From Actinophytocola sp. (GTDB taxonomy: Bacteria > Actinomycetota > Actinomycetes > Mycobacteriales > Pseudonocardiaceae): a stretch of DNA of 37,091 nucleotides. Where the stretch lies: contig NZ_WHTD01000077.1 of assembly GCF_009379765.1 (NCBI RefSeq), positions 1-37,091 on the forward strand, given 5' to 3'. Under the pieces are notes generated by a model. That model ran no database searches. It had not been told where the DNA came from and worked only from the letters and a program-made list of their open reading frames with translations. The stretch's first letter is position 1. Each line of letters opens with the position of its first letter. Position numbers and translations under genes: made by a program. Positions 22,876-31,203 of this stretch are shown in pieces.

Positions 22876-25301
22876 GCAAGCCGGGCCGCGGCCCTCAGTC
22901 GGAGCGGAACTTCCTCACCAAGATCGCCGTGGGCTCGGGCTTCGTGATCACGTGGTTCCTGGGGACTCTTGCCGCGGAGCTGCTCGGCGGCCAGGCCAAC
23001 GAGACCAGCATCGGGCAGTTCGCCGGGCGGTTCCTGCTGGTCGCCCTGGTCGTCGTGGTGCCGCTGACCACGCTGGTGTGGGCCGGGATCAAGCTGTGGA
23101 AGTGGCGGCACCCGTCGCCACCCGAGCCGCCGCCTCCGCCGGAGGTGGCCTGGCCGGCCGAGCCGGAGCCGGCGGCCTGGCGCCCGCCCGGCCCGATCTA
23201 CGACCGGGACGACGAGGTGGCGGCGACGGTGCGGACCCTGCTCGCCACCGGGGTCGCGGTCGTGTGCGGGGCACGGGACGTCGGCACGTCCGCCGTCGCC
23301 GAGGCGGCGGTGCAGTCGTTGATCAACGACCGGCGAATCGCGGACCGGGACGTCGCGCGCGTCGACCTGCGCAGCCGGTCGAGCCGCACTCCGGACGACG
23401 CGCGGGCGACGGCGGGCCGCATCCTGTCCATGTTCCGGCAGGACGAGCCGGCGAACGGGACACCGAAGGTGCTGGCCAACGCCGCGGAGCGGCTGCACGA
23501 CGTGCTCGCCAAGCAGTACTCGGTGCTGCTGCTGGACAACGTCGCCGTGCCGGACGAGATCGAGTGGCTCATTCCACAGTGGACGGAACGGAACAACCGC
23601 CAGCCGTGGCTGGTGATCGCAGGCGAGACGGCAATCGAGTCGGTGGTGCCGGGCAGCGGGGTGGCGATCGCTCCACTGTCGACGGACGGGATGCGCGAGA
23701 TCTGGCACGCCGACACCGACACGATGCCGAAGGAGCCGGCCCGCCCCCTGATGTACCGGCGGCGCCGGTTCCTGCCACGGTGGGTGCGCGACCTGCTGCG
23801 ACCGCGGCGGGAGCTGCCCCGTTCCGCGCCACTGTCCACTCCGGACCCGATCGACGCACTCGTGGCCGTGTGCCGCGGCCGACCCCGTGCGATCAAGGCC
23901 GTGGCGCGGGAGACCACCGGCACCGACCGCGAGGCCGAGGTGCTCGCACTGCTGGCATCGATGAACACCGACGAGAACAACCCTCTGGTGGGGATCTGGC
24001 GCGCGGTCCTGCTCCGGACCGAGGACAGTCTCAGCCCGGAAGCCGCCTGGCTCTTGCACGCGCTGGCCGTGATCCCGGTGACCGCGCTGACCAGGGAGGC
24101 GATCGCGGCTCTCGTGACCGCCCATGCACCCGACGCGGGCTCGAGCGACGCCCTGCCCGCGCCGTTCGAGGAGCTGCGTGTCCGGGACTTCGTGGAGGAG
24201 GTCCGCAACCGGTACCGGCTACCGCTGGAGATCCGGTGGGCGATCACCGGTCAGGCCGACCAACCCGATGTCGACAAGGCCCGGGTCGCCGTACCGGCCC
24301 TGGTCCGCCACCACGCCGACCGCGTGGTGCGCAGGGCGAACCAGCTCGACGTGCGCTCGGTCGGCGCCAGGGCCGCGGCGTGGCTCCACGAGGAGGAACC
24401 CACCCTGCGCCCGCTGTTCTCGCCCGAGTACTACCAGGACGGTGAGGTGCTGCTCGCGGTGATCGACGACCTCGCGCGCATCGCAGGCGCCCTCGAGTAC
24501 TGGTACGTGCGCGAGCAGCAGGCGGACGGTCTGCTCAAGGTCAGCGCCGCGCTGGGCGAGCTCGCCGACCGCGCCCAACGGCGAGAGCTTTCCGCGCTGG
24601 CCGCGGCGCGGAAGGCCACCGCCTACCGGATGGTCGGGCAGCGGGCGGCGGCGGAGGAGCAGCTGGCGCTGGTGGCGGGCGAGGCGCGTGCCGCCAGCAC
24701 CCACGACCTCGGCACCGAGCTCGTGACCCGCCTGCACGTCGAGAAGGCCCTGCTCGGGCTGGCCGGCGGCGAGTCCACACGCGACGGTGCGGAACACCCG
24801 AAGGTACGCCGGTCGCTCGAGGAGATCGCCGACAACAAGCGTCATCCCGGCGCCGGCATCGCCATGATCAACCTGGGTGCCATGCACCTGGCGGAGAACT
24901 CACCCGGCGCGGCGCTGGAGTACCTGGAAAGGGCCGAGGCCATGGCCCGCGAACGACAGGACACCAGCTGCCAGGCACAGGCGGTGGAGCTGCAGGGGAT
25001 CGCGCTGTCCGGCTCGGACCTGCACGAGGCCGTGTCACGGTGGCAGGAGGCCAAGCAGCTGTTCAAGGCCATCGGTGAGGAGCAAGGTCGGGCACGCTGC
25101 CTGCAGCACCTCGGCGCGGCGGCCCTGGTCGACGAGACCGTGGCCGCCCGGCTGGCCGACGGCACCCGGGGCGCTGTCCCGCTTCTCCAGGAGTCGAAAC
25201 AGCTGCGCGCGGGCCAGCCGGACACCGCGCTGGTGGACGAGTACCTCCGCGCGGCGGACGGCGACATGGGACCGGACAAGCCGGCGTACGCACCGAAGTG
25301 A
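22872..25301 (+). CDS. Membrane-anchored NB-ARC/STAND-like NTPase protein with TPR tail
   Basis: 809 residues. Two membrane helices at about 17-38 and 50-75 are followed by a proline-rich linker (PSPPEPPPPPE) and a nucleotide-binding-like domain: degenerate P-loop 'GARDVGTS' (133-140) where the Walker A lysine is Thr139, Walker B 'YSVLLLD' (Asp222), and 'GRPRAIKAVAR' resembling the GxP motif of NB-ARC proteins. A winged-helix-like region and helical repeats follow; from about 520 on the chain is TPR-like ('AAARKATAYRMVGQRAAAEEQ', split by variation; 'PGAALEYLERAEAMARERQD'; 'EAVSRWQEAKQLFKAIGEE'). STAND proteins act as signal switches, and TPRs bind partners. The ATG overlaps the permease stop. 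It takes the place an ABC ATPase would have, but is not one. Function inferred only. Confidence 0.82.
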   Translation: MSKPGRGPQSERNFLTKIAVGSGFVITWFLGTLAAELLGGQANETSIGQFAGRFLLVALVVVVPLTTLVWAGIKLWKWRHPSPPEPPPPPEVAWPAEPEPAAWRPPGPIYDRDDEVAATVRTLLATGVAVVCGARDVGTSAVAEAAVQSLINDRRIADRDVARVDLRSRSSRTPDDARATAGRILSMFRQDEPANGTPKVLANAAERLHDVLAKQYSVLLLDNVAVPDEIEWLIPQWTERNNRQPWLVIAGETAIESVVPGSGVAIAPLSTDGMREIWHADTDTMPKEPARPLMYRRRRFLPRWVRDLLRPRRELPRSAPLSTPDPIDALVAVCRGRPRAIKAVARETTGTDREAEVLALLASMNTDENNPLVGIWRAVLLRTEDSLSPEAAWLLHALAVIPVTALTREAIAALVTAHAPDAGSSDALPAPFEELRVRDFVEEVRNRYRLPLEIRWAITGQADQPDVDKARVAVPALVRHHADRVVRRANQLDVRSVGARAAAWLHEEEPTLRPLFSPEYYQDGEVLLAVIDDLARIAGALEYWYVREQQADGLLKVSAALGELADRAQRRELSALAAARKATAYRMVGQRAAAEEQLALVAGEARAASTHDLGTELVTRLHVEKALLGLAGGESTRDGAEHPKVRRSLEEIADNKRHPGAGIAMINLGAMHLAENSPGAALEYLERAEAMARERQDTSCQAQAVELQGIALSGSDLHEAVSRWQEAKQLFKAIGEEQGRARCLQHLGAAALVDETVAARLADGTRGAVPLLQESKQLRAGQPDTALVDEYLRAADGDMGPDKPAYAPK

Positions 25302-25392
25302 TCGCCCGGCGTTCAGCACCAGTCATCTGACGGATTCGGACGAACCTGTCCGGCTCGTCACGTCCTTGCCGACGAACAAGAAGGGGAACCCC

Positions 25393-25809
25393 ATGAGGAC
25401 CTTGCACTTCGGCCTCCGGGTGACCGATCTCGAACGGTCGCTCGCGTTCTACACGGCGATCGGCTACCAGGTGCTCGGGAGCGTCCCCGAGACCGCGTTC
25501 GGGAGCCTGACCATGCTTCAGCTCCCCGACGACGACTTCGTCACCATCGAGCTCGTCCACGATCCCAGCAGGACCGAGCTCGACCCCGACAGTCGCCTCA
25601 ACCACTTCGTCATCCAGGTCGAGTCGATGGAGGCCACCGTCGCCGCGCTCGCCGCCAACGGCATCGACGCCGAGGAACCCGTGTCACCGAACGACTCGGA
25701 CGACTTCCTCACGTCGTGGGTCACCGACCCGGACGGCAACCGGATCGAGCTGGTCCAGTGGCCGGCCGGGCACGCCGACGGCATCACCGCAGCCGACATG
25801 GCGAACTGA
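25393..25809 (+). CDS. VOC (glyoxalase/bleomycin resistance) family protein
   Basis: 138 residues with the paired beta-alpha-beta-beta-beta modules of the vicinal oxygen chelate fold: 'FGLRVTDLERSLAFYTAIGYQ', split by variation, then 'MLQLPDDDFVTIELV', and in the second module 'NHFVIQVESMEATVAALAANG' and 'WVTDPDGNRIELVQW'. His5, Glu56 and Glu119 (by my count) are in the usual metal-ligand places, so a metal-dependent lyase, isomerase or dioxygenase is possible. The ATG has AAGGGGA upstream. It lies 21 bases before the decayed reductase and may share its transcript. Specific reaction unknown; lactoylglutathione lyase is not assured, since actinobacteria mostly lack glutathione. Confidence 0.85.
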   Translation: MRTLHFGLRVTDLERSLAFYTAIGYQVLGSVPETAFGSLTMLQLPDDDFVTIELVHDPSRTELDPDSRLNHFVIQVESMEATVAALAANGIDAEEPVSPNDSDDFLTSWVTDPDGNRIELVQWPAGHADGITAADMAN

Positions 25810-25829
25810 GCCAGCGAAAGGAAAGCCAG

Positions 25830-26271
25830 GTGGGAAAGACGATCATGGGAGCGGTGGTCTCCCTGGACGGCTACATCGCCGACGACAACGACGGCGTCGG
25901 GCCGCCCTTCGACTGGTACGGCAACGGGGACGTCAGCTGGTCCTTCGATGGCACCACCGACGAGTCCCGATCCACCCAGGCATCGGCCGACTCATGCGCG
26001 CCCTCTACGCCTGCGTGGCCGCGAACGTCATCGGCCGGCGTCTCTTCGACCTCACCAACAGCTGGAACGGCCGGCCGGCCGCCGGTGAGCACGTCTTCGT
26101 CGTCACCCACGAAACACCGAAGAACTGGGAGCACGCTGGCACAGCGCCGTTCACCCTCGTCGACGTGGCCGGTGGCCAGATCGGTGGGCAGGCACTGAGG
26201 CTCGGCCTCATCGACCAGGTCGTCGTCAACCTCGTCCCCCGCGGTGTTCGGTTCAAGCCGCCCGAACACCG
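25830..26271 (+). pseudogene. Dihydrofolate reductase/RibD C-terminal family protein, frameshifted and deleted
   Basis: The GTG at 25830 (GAAAGGAAAG upstream) opens 'GKTIMGAVVSLDGYIADDND' and runs well to 'STQASAD' near 25991. There one base appears lost (GACTCATG where the family would have GAC-TTC-ATG), and the sequence continues in the next frame as 'MRALYACVAANVIGRRLFDL', 'GEHVFVVTHETPKNWEH' and 'TAPFTLVD'. At about 26163 roughly 20 codons present in the family ('EKAIAAAREFAG'-like stretch) are missing before 'VAGGQIGGQALRLGLIDQVV'. The end is truncated after 'LVPRGVRF'. Three lesions make it a clear pseudogene of an NADPH-dependent reductase family. Confidence 0.88.
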
Positions 26272-26366
26272 TCAACAATCCTCGCCCGGAAACCTCCCTC
26301 GTTGCCCGGCGAGTTGTGCCATGCTTGGCGACTTCACATTGTCTATGTGATTGGGGGATTTCTTTT

Positions 26367-27281
26367 ATGCGAATCACATTCGCGAAAGCCGCGGGGTCAC
26401 TGGTTGCCACGGCACTTGCGGTGTCCGGGCTTGTCCTGGGTGCCGCTCCGGCGCAGGCCGGTAAGGCTCCGCTGAACGTCGTCGCCCTTGGCGACTCCTA
26501 CGGTTCGGGCACCGGCGCGGGCGACTATCTTGACGGCACCGGTGTCGCGAACGGCTGTTGGCGCAGTAGCAACTCGTATTCGGAAACGCTCGTCGCGCGG
26601 CTGCGGGACCGCGGGAGACAGGTGACGTTCACGAACGTCACCTGCAGTGGCGCGTCGACGGCCGCCCTGAGCCAGTCGTTCAAAGGTGAGCCGCCACAGC
26701 TGGACGCACTGAGCCGGAACACGAACGTGGTGTTCCTGAGCATCGGCACCAGCGACATCGACTTCGCCGGCTACGGGCTGCAGTGCATCGCGGGCGACTG
26801 CAGCGGTCAGGTCACGCAGGACCAGCTCGCCAAGCTGCAGGGCATGGGTCAGAACGTGGCCGCGCTGCTCGGTGAGATCAAGGCCCGCAGCCCACGAGCG
26901 AAGATCGTGATGTCCGGCTACGGCAGCCAGCTCACCGCGGGCGAGAACGCCCCGGGCGTCCCGCTCGACGCCCTCTGCGGGCCGGAGTTCTTCTCCAGCC
27001 AGGAACGCATCGAGGGCAACCAGGTAGCCAGCGGGATCGACGCGACCCTGCGCCAGACCGCGCGGCGCGCTCATGCCACCTACGCCAGCCCGTACCTGAG
27101 AAACTCGGTCGACCTCCACCCCACCTTCGCCGGCCGTTCGTTGTGCCAGTCGGCCGAGCCCCACTATCGCGGCTTCGACGCGCTTGCCCCGGGCCAGGAA
27201 GGCGCGGAGGCGGTCCTGCACCTGAACACGGCGGGCCAGACCGCGCTGGCCGATCTCATCCAGCGCAGGCTCTGCTGGTAG
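26367..27281 (+). CDS. Secreted SGNH/GDSL hydrolase
   Basis: 304 residues with a Sec signal peptide (about 1-31, ending APAQA). Block I is 'ALGDSYGSGTGAGDY' with nucleophile Ser44; block V is likely 'LHLNTAGQ' near the C-terminus, giving the His, with an acidic partner nearby. Block III, usually GxND, reads 'SIGTSDIDF', so the oxyanion-hole Asn is replaced by Ser. Six or more cysteines (e.g. 'CWRSS', 'NVTCSG', 'CIAGDC', 'ALCGPE', 'SLCQS') fit the disulfide-bonded actinobacterial lipase/esterase type. The ATG has GGGGGA eight bases upstream. Predicted extracellular esterase or lipase; activity may be altered by the block III change. Confidence 0.9.
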   Translation: MRITFAKAAGSLVATALAVSGLVLGAAPAQAGKAPLNVVALGDSYGSGTGAGDYLDGTGVANGCWRSSNSYSETLVARLRDRGRQVTFTNVTCSGASTAALSQSFKGEPPQLDALSRNTNVVFLSIGTSDIDFAGYGLQCIAGDCSGQVTQDQLAKLQGMGQNVAALLGEIKARSPRAKIVMSGYGSQLTAGENAPGVPLDALCGPEFFSSQERIEGNQVASGIDATLRQTARRAHATYASPYLRNSVDLHPTFAGRSLCQSAEPHYRGFDALAPGQEGAEAVLHLNTAGQTALADLIQRRLCW

Positions 27282-27306
27282 CGACGGCCGTGCGTAGGGT
27301 CGCGGT

Positions 27307-27429
27307 GTGCGCATCGTGTCGCTGCTGCCCGCCGCGACCGACATCGTCGCCGAACCGGGGTTGCTGGCCGACCTGGTCGGCCGCACCCACGAGGGCGACC
27401 GGCCGGACGAGGTGAGCGACAACCTCTGA
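27307..27429 (+). pseudogene. N-terminal fragment of a BtuF-like cobalamin/metal-binding protein
   Basis: A 40-codon frame from GTG 27307 to TGA 27427-27429 reads 'MRIVSLLPAATDIVAE', 'GLLADLVGRTHEGDRP'. This is the standard start of cytosolic BtuF-like proteins ('RIVSLLPSATEIV...LGLxDxLVGxTHECDxP'), with the family's Cys in 'THECD' replaced by Gly. After 'DEV' homology stops and the frame ends, so about 85% of the gene is missing. It lies 26 bases after the SGNH hydrolase. Confidence 0.75.
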
Positions 27430-27430
27430 T

Positions 27431-27610
27431 CATGTCGAACCGCGACACCAGGCTTGGCTGCAACACCACCATGTCCACGGCTCGCGCGAGCTGAACATCC
27501 ACCCCAACACCGTCCGCTACCGCGTCCGGCGCGCCACCGAAGTCTCCGGCCTCTCCTTCGCGAACCCACCGAACGCCTCCCCCCACCTCCTCCTCCAGGA
27601 TCTCGGGTAG
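27431..27610 (+). pseudogene. C-terminal HTH fragment of a PucR/CdaR family regulator
   Basis: Without a start, this frame reads 'HQAWLQHHHVHGSRELNIHP' then 'NTVRYRVRRATEVSGL' to a TAG at 27608-27610. 'LxxHPNTVRYRLRR' is the signature of the PucR C-terminal helix-turn-helix. Only about 60 residues remain of a protein usually 400-500 long, so it is a remnant joined directly to the BtuF-like fragment, probably by deletion of the intervening DNA. Confidence 0.75.
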
Positions 27611-27802
27611 ACGAATCCGTTGAGAACCTTCAGCAGGTAGTGGGCGCACCAAGCGCAATCACGCTCCAGCTCGATGAGGGGGTACCACGGGCGGCGAGCG
27701 ACTCGCATCCATTGGATTGACCGGATGCCGATGCTCACCACGCGCTGTCGCGTCGGCTTCCACGATTGGTTCGTGGGACCTGCTGAGAGTCTGTTGACGG
27801 GG

Positions 27803-28441
27803 TCAGGTGGCTGCTGGTGGCCCGTCGGTGTTCGGGCATGGGTGGAGGGTGAGCCGTTCTGCTGGCAGGTCGGCGTGGCGCACCAGGGCAGTGTGTGCCC
27901 ATCGCTTGGCCCAGCGGATCGCGTCGTCCCAGGGAGCCGTGTCGGGGCCGGGGATGATAGCCAGCGGCCGTGAGCGGGGTCCCCATTCGATGTGGGCGGC
28001 GTAGGCGTCCGGCAGATCACCCGGGGTCAGTCGGGCGGTCCCGTGCGGTGTGGAGAAGACCTGCCGTGCAGTCCGCGTCTGCACCGCCTCGTGCGCGAGT
28101 GCGATGTGGGCGGCCAGCCCGGGATCTCCGTCGACGATGCGGAAATCGTGGCCAGCGAACTGCAGGTTCGTCAGGTGGGGCCGTCCGGCCAGCGCTTCCG
28201 CGACGAACATGCCGAAGACGACTCCGTTGATGATTACGTCCCAGTGCTGGGGTATGAGTTCCACGTCCTGTGGCGCCCATTCCGATTCGCGCCCGCACAC
28301 CAGGAGAGTGTTCTTTGCGCGCCGCCACACGCCGTAATACTGGCTGTCGGCGTGCGCGGCTCGCCCACGCACGCCGACGGTATCATCGAGCATGGCGAAG
28401 TCGGTATCGCCGCGACGCCATGCGCATTCGAGTACGAGCAC
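27803..28441 (-). CDS. Hypothetical protein
   Basis: 212 residues, not recognised. The GTG at 28441 is chosen because TAGGAG lies four bases before it and coding character begins there. The protein is Trp- and His-rich without a signal peptide or membrane helix; notable stretches are 'ADSQYYGVWRRAKNTLLVCG', 'ELIPQHWDVIINGVVFGMFV', 'LQFAGHDFRIVDGDPGLAAH' and 'APWDDAIRWAKRWAHTALVR'. It begins 14 bases after the stop of the decayed secreted-protein gene, so the two probably formed one operon. Base composition is less G/C-biased than the neighbouring islands, hinting at acquisition from elsewhere. It appears intact. Confidence 0.6.
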   Translation of the reverse strand: MLVLECAWRRGDTDFAMLDDTVGVRGRAAHADSQYYGVWRRAKNTLLVCGRESEWAPQDVELIPQHWDVIINGVVFGMFVAEALAGRPHLTNLQFAGHDFRIVDGDPGLAAHIALAHEAVQTRTARQVFSTPHGTARLTPGDLPDAYAAHIEWGPRSRPLAIIPGPDTAPWDDAIRWAKRWAHTALVRHADLPAERLTLHPCPNTDGPPAAT

Positions 28442-28455
28442 CGTTCTCCTACGAA

Positions 28456-29225
28456 TTAGGCTGAGTCGCCTTCCGCGAAATGCGGATAGTAGCACTCGCC
28501 GATTCCATTGGGGTCGGGGTCGTGCAGCGGGGTCGCACTGGAAGTCGAGCGATCCGTGCAGCGGTGACAGAGCCGCGGTCGCACCGGGCGTCCTGATCCA
28601 GAATTCGAACGCGAGGTCGTAGGTGTGGTCTTCGGCAAGGTAGAAGGGTAGAAGTTGCTGATGTAGTGGATGTTGGTGCCGCCCACCGGAAGGGCGCCGA
28701 AAGCTGTGAACTGCTCGCCGCACGAGGTCGACGGCTTCTCACCGCAGAACACGTCCTGCGCGATCTCGGCTGTGGTGTTCAACTCGCTTGTCACGGCACC
28801 ACGGATCAACCTGATCTGACGACCGTTCATGCTGAACTGCGCCTGGTATCCCACATCTCCCTGATAGGTGCAGTTGCCGGACGAGTCGCACACGTTCACG
28901 TTGCAGCGACGCCCGAAGAGGCGGTTCCTCGACAATCGCCATCCGTAGTAGTAGGGCACGCCGGCGCCTGGGTTGACCGTCAACCCGTACTCGTCGTCCA
29001 GTGGCGCGTAGTTCTCCGGAACTGCGTGGTTCCGCAGGTACTCGGCGCTTGCGCGACATCGCCGCCCGCCTGCAGGATGGCCTGCCGGCATACGTCGACG
29101 GAGTGCAAGCAGACGAAGGAGTCCGGTGCAGCTGGGGCGGAACAGTCGCAACTCCTCCCAGCCGCCGTCGGTGGACTCGTCGGCATGCCAATGGGACGCC
29201 TCGGGTGTGCCCGATGAACAGGCAC
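28456..29225 (-). pseudogene. Cys-rich protein gene of unknown family, multiply frameshifted
   Basis: Coding character on the minus strand switches between three frames. From about 29225 to 29055: 'SFVCLHSVDVCRQAILQAGG'. Then a second frame to about 28650: 'EYLRNHAVPENYAPLDDEYG', 'YYYGWRLSRNRLFGRRCNVN', 'QAQFSMNGRQIRLIRGAV' and 'AQDVFCGEKPSTSCGEQF'. Then a third frame: 'FYLAEDHTYDLAFEFWIRTP' and 'SPLHGSLDFQCD'. Finally back to the second: 'NGIGECYYPHFAEGDSA' and the stop. The second switch is explained by a perfect 8-base tandem duplication at 28639-28654. Rich in Cys and Tyr; probably an extracytoplasmic protein, but no signal peptide is identifiable because the 5' end is unclear. Family unknown. 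Confidence 0.7.
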
Positions 29226-29485
29226 TTGCCCTGGTCACCAAGGTGGCGGCGTTCCTGAGCGAACGGCCCGTGCCCGATCGGCTCGCTGAACTCGGGCTAC
29301 CCGTCCTGGTGATCTTCGGCTCCCAAGACCGGCGCTGGCAGCCATCCTCGTTCGAGGACTATCGCCGAGTCCCACGGGCACGGATCGAGATCCTCAACGG
29401 CGTCGGCCACACGCCCATGCTCGATGATCCGGACACAACCGCGGGACTCTTACGCGGCTTCGCCCTCGACATCACATCACACTGA
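29207..29485 (+). pseudogene. C-terminal fragment of an alpha/beta hydrolase
   Basis: About 92 residues ending at a TGA (29483-29485). 'LPVLVIFGSQDRRWQPSSF' carries the acid (Asp) of the catalytic triad after strand 7, and 'ARIEILNGVGHTPMLDDPD' carries the catalytic His; both are classic for the fold. The nucleophile-elbow half is absent, because homology begins near 29207 where the sequence joins the decayed Cys-rich gene. No ribosome-binding site precedes it. A remnant, not an expressed enzyme. Confidence 0.75.
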
Positions 29486-29577
29486 TTCGGCATGACCGTT
29501 CGTTGAGCCGCTGGTCATCATGACGGACATCGACGCGAGCGCTCACGACAACGCCGTGTGCCGCAGCTTTCCCGCGC

Positions 29578-31203
29578 TCAGACCCGTTCGCTCGGTGGTG
29601 ATGTGGTGTCCTGGGTCGGCTCGGGGGTGTGGGATGGTTCGGGGTTGGGGCGCATCAGGGTGGCGGCCAGCGCGCCGATGAGCAGGACCGCGATGGGCAG
29701 GAGCATGGACGCGCGGGCCGCATCGGTGAGGCCGTTGTGGACCACCTGGCCGGCGAGCTGTTGGATCTGGTCGGCGACGGACGGCGGCAGGCTGGACGGA
29801 ACGGCGGCACCGACCCGGTCGCTGAGCTCGTTGGCCGAGTTCGCGGCGTGCGACAGGCTGTCGACGAAGTCCGCCTGGTACTGGGGCGGCAGCGTCTTCG
29901 CCGCGTCGGCCGCCTCCGCGCCCATCGAGACGCTGATCCTTGCCTGCAGCAGCACGCCGATCGCCGCGCTGCCGAGCACGCCGCCCACCTGCCGGGAGGT
30001 GTTGAAGATGCCCGAGGCGGTGCCGGCGAGCGCGGGCTCGACGGACCGCATCGCGATGTTGCTCATCGGCGCGAACACGAACCCGGTGCCGATGCCGGTC
30101 ATCAGCAGGGCCGGGATCAACGCCCATGGATCGGTGTCCGGCCCGGCCTCGAGGACGATCATCCCGAGCCCCGCGGCGAGCGCCAGGAAGCCGATCATCA
30201 CCAGGTACTTGGCGTTGACCCGGTCCGACATGCGGCCGATGAACGGGGCGATGATCCCGGACAGCAGCGACATCGGCGCGGTGAGCAGGCCCGCCTCGGT
30301 CGGGCTCAGGCCCAGCACGTTCTGCGTGTACACGACGAGCGGGATGAACATCCCGGTCATGGCGAAGCCGATGGCGGTCGCGGTGACCGTGCCAGTTGAG
30401 AAGTTCCTGTTGTTGAACACCCGCAGGGGCACGAGCGGTTCCTTGCGGTTGTGCCGCTGCCAGACGACGAAGGCGGTGAGCAGCACCGCACCACCGGCGA
30501 TGATCTCGAAGATGCTGATGTCGCCGAAGACGGCTCCCCAGCCGTATTGCTGGCCGTTCTGGATGCCGAAGACCAGCAGGCACAAACCGGCGACCGACAA
30601 CACGATGCCCAGGATGTCGAACGAGTGCAGCCGCTTGGGTTGCCAGTCCGGTACCAGCAGCACCGTCAGCACGATCCCGACCACCCCGACCGGCACGTTG
30701 ACGAAGAAGATCCACTCCCAGCCGAGGCTGTCGACCAGCACGCCACCGAGCAGCGGGCCGGTGATCGTCGCCAGGCCGGCGACCCCACCCCACATGCCCA
30801 TCGCCGGGCCGCGTTTGGCGGGCGGGAAGAGGTGGGTGATGAACGCCAGCGTCTGCGGTGTCATCAGTGCCGCGCCGAGGCCCTGGACAGCGCGGGCGGC
30901 GATGAGCATCTCGGCCGTGCCCGACAACCCGCACCACAGCGATGCCGCGGTGAACACGACCATGCCAGCCAGGAAGACCCGTTTTGGGCCGAACCGGTCG
31001 CCGAGCCGGCTGGTGAACAGCATCGGCACCGCGTACACCAGCAGGTAGATGCTGATCACCCAGACCACGGAGTTCAGGTCCGTGTGCAGGCCACGCACCA
31101 TGGTCGGGATCGCGATGGTCACGATCGTCGTGTCCAGCAGGATCATGAAGAACCCGATGCACAGCGCGGTGAGCGCCGCCCACGGGTTAACTTGCCTTGT
31201 CAC
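29578..31203 (-). CDS. DHA2-type MFS drug efflux transporter
   Basis: 541 residues with 14 predicted membrane helices, the DHA2 (EmrB/QacA-like) topology. Visible motifs: 'FFMILLDTTIVTIAIPTM' in helix 1, loop motif 'SRLGDRFGPKRVFLAG', 'LIAARAVQGLGAALMTP' (motif B) and 'ITGPLLGGVLVD' (antiporter motif C, GPxLGG). A hydrophilic stretch before the last helix and a Pro/Thr/Ser-rich C-terminus are normal for the group. The GTG start lies 17 bases inside the end of the PadR gene, so the pair is coupled and probably self-regulated by the PadR protein. Likely exports drugs or a toxic metabolite with proton exchange; substrate unknown. Confidence 0.95.
   Translation of the reverse strand: MTRQVNPWAALTALCIGFFMILLDTTIVTIAIPTMVRGLHTDLNSVVWVISIYLLVYAVPMLFTSRLGDRFGPKRVFLAGMVVFTAASLWCGLSGTAEMLIAARAVQGLGAALMTPQTLAFITHLFPPAKRGPAMGMWGGVAGLATITGPLLGGVLVDSLGWEWIFFVNVPVGVVGIVLTVLLVPDWQPKRLHSFDILGIVLSVAGLCLLVFGIQNGQQYGWGAVFGDISIFEIIAGGAVLLTAFVVWQRHNRKEPLVPLRVFNNRNFSTGTVTATAIGFAMTGMFIPLVVYTQNVLGLSPTEAGLLTAPMSLLSGIIAPFIGRMSDRVNAKYLVMIGFLALAAGLGMIVLEAGPDTDPWALIPALLMTGIGTGFVFAPMSNIAMRSVEPALAGTASGIFNTSRQVGGVLGSAAIGVLLQARISVSMGAEAADAAKTLPPQYQADFVDSLSHAANSANELSDRVGAAVPSSLPPSVADQIQQLAGQVVHNGLTDAARASMLLPIAVLLIGALAATLMRPNPEPSHTPEPTQDTTSPPSERV

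Noticed and set aside
27517..28020. Minus-strand frame with 'LIELERDCAWCAHYLLKVLN'
   Set aside because: The short stretch looks natural, but the frame overlaps the PucR remnant and the hypothetical gene, has no start signal, and I recognise no family.
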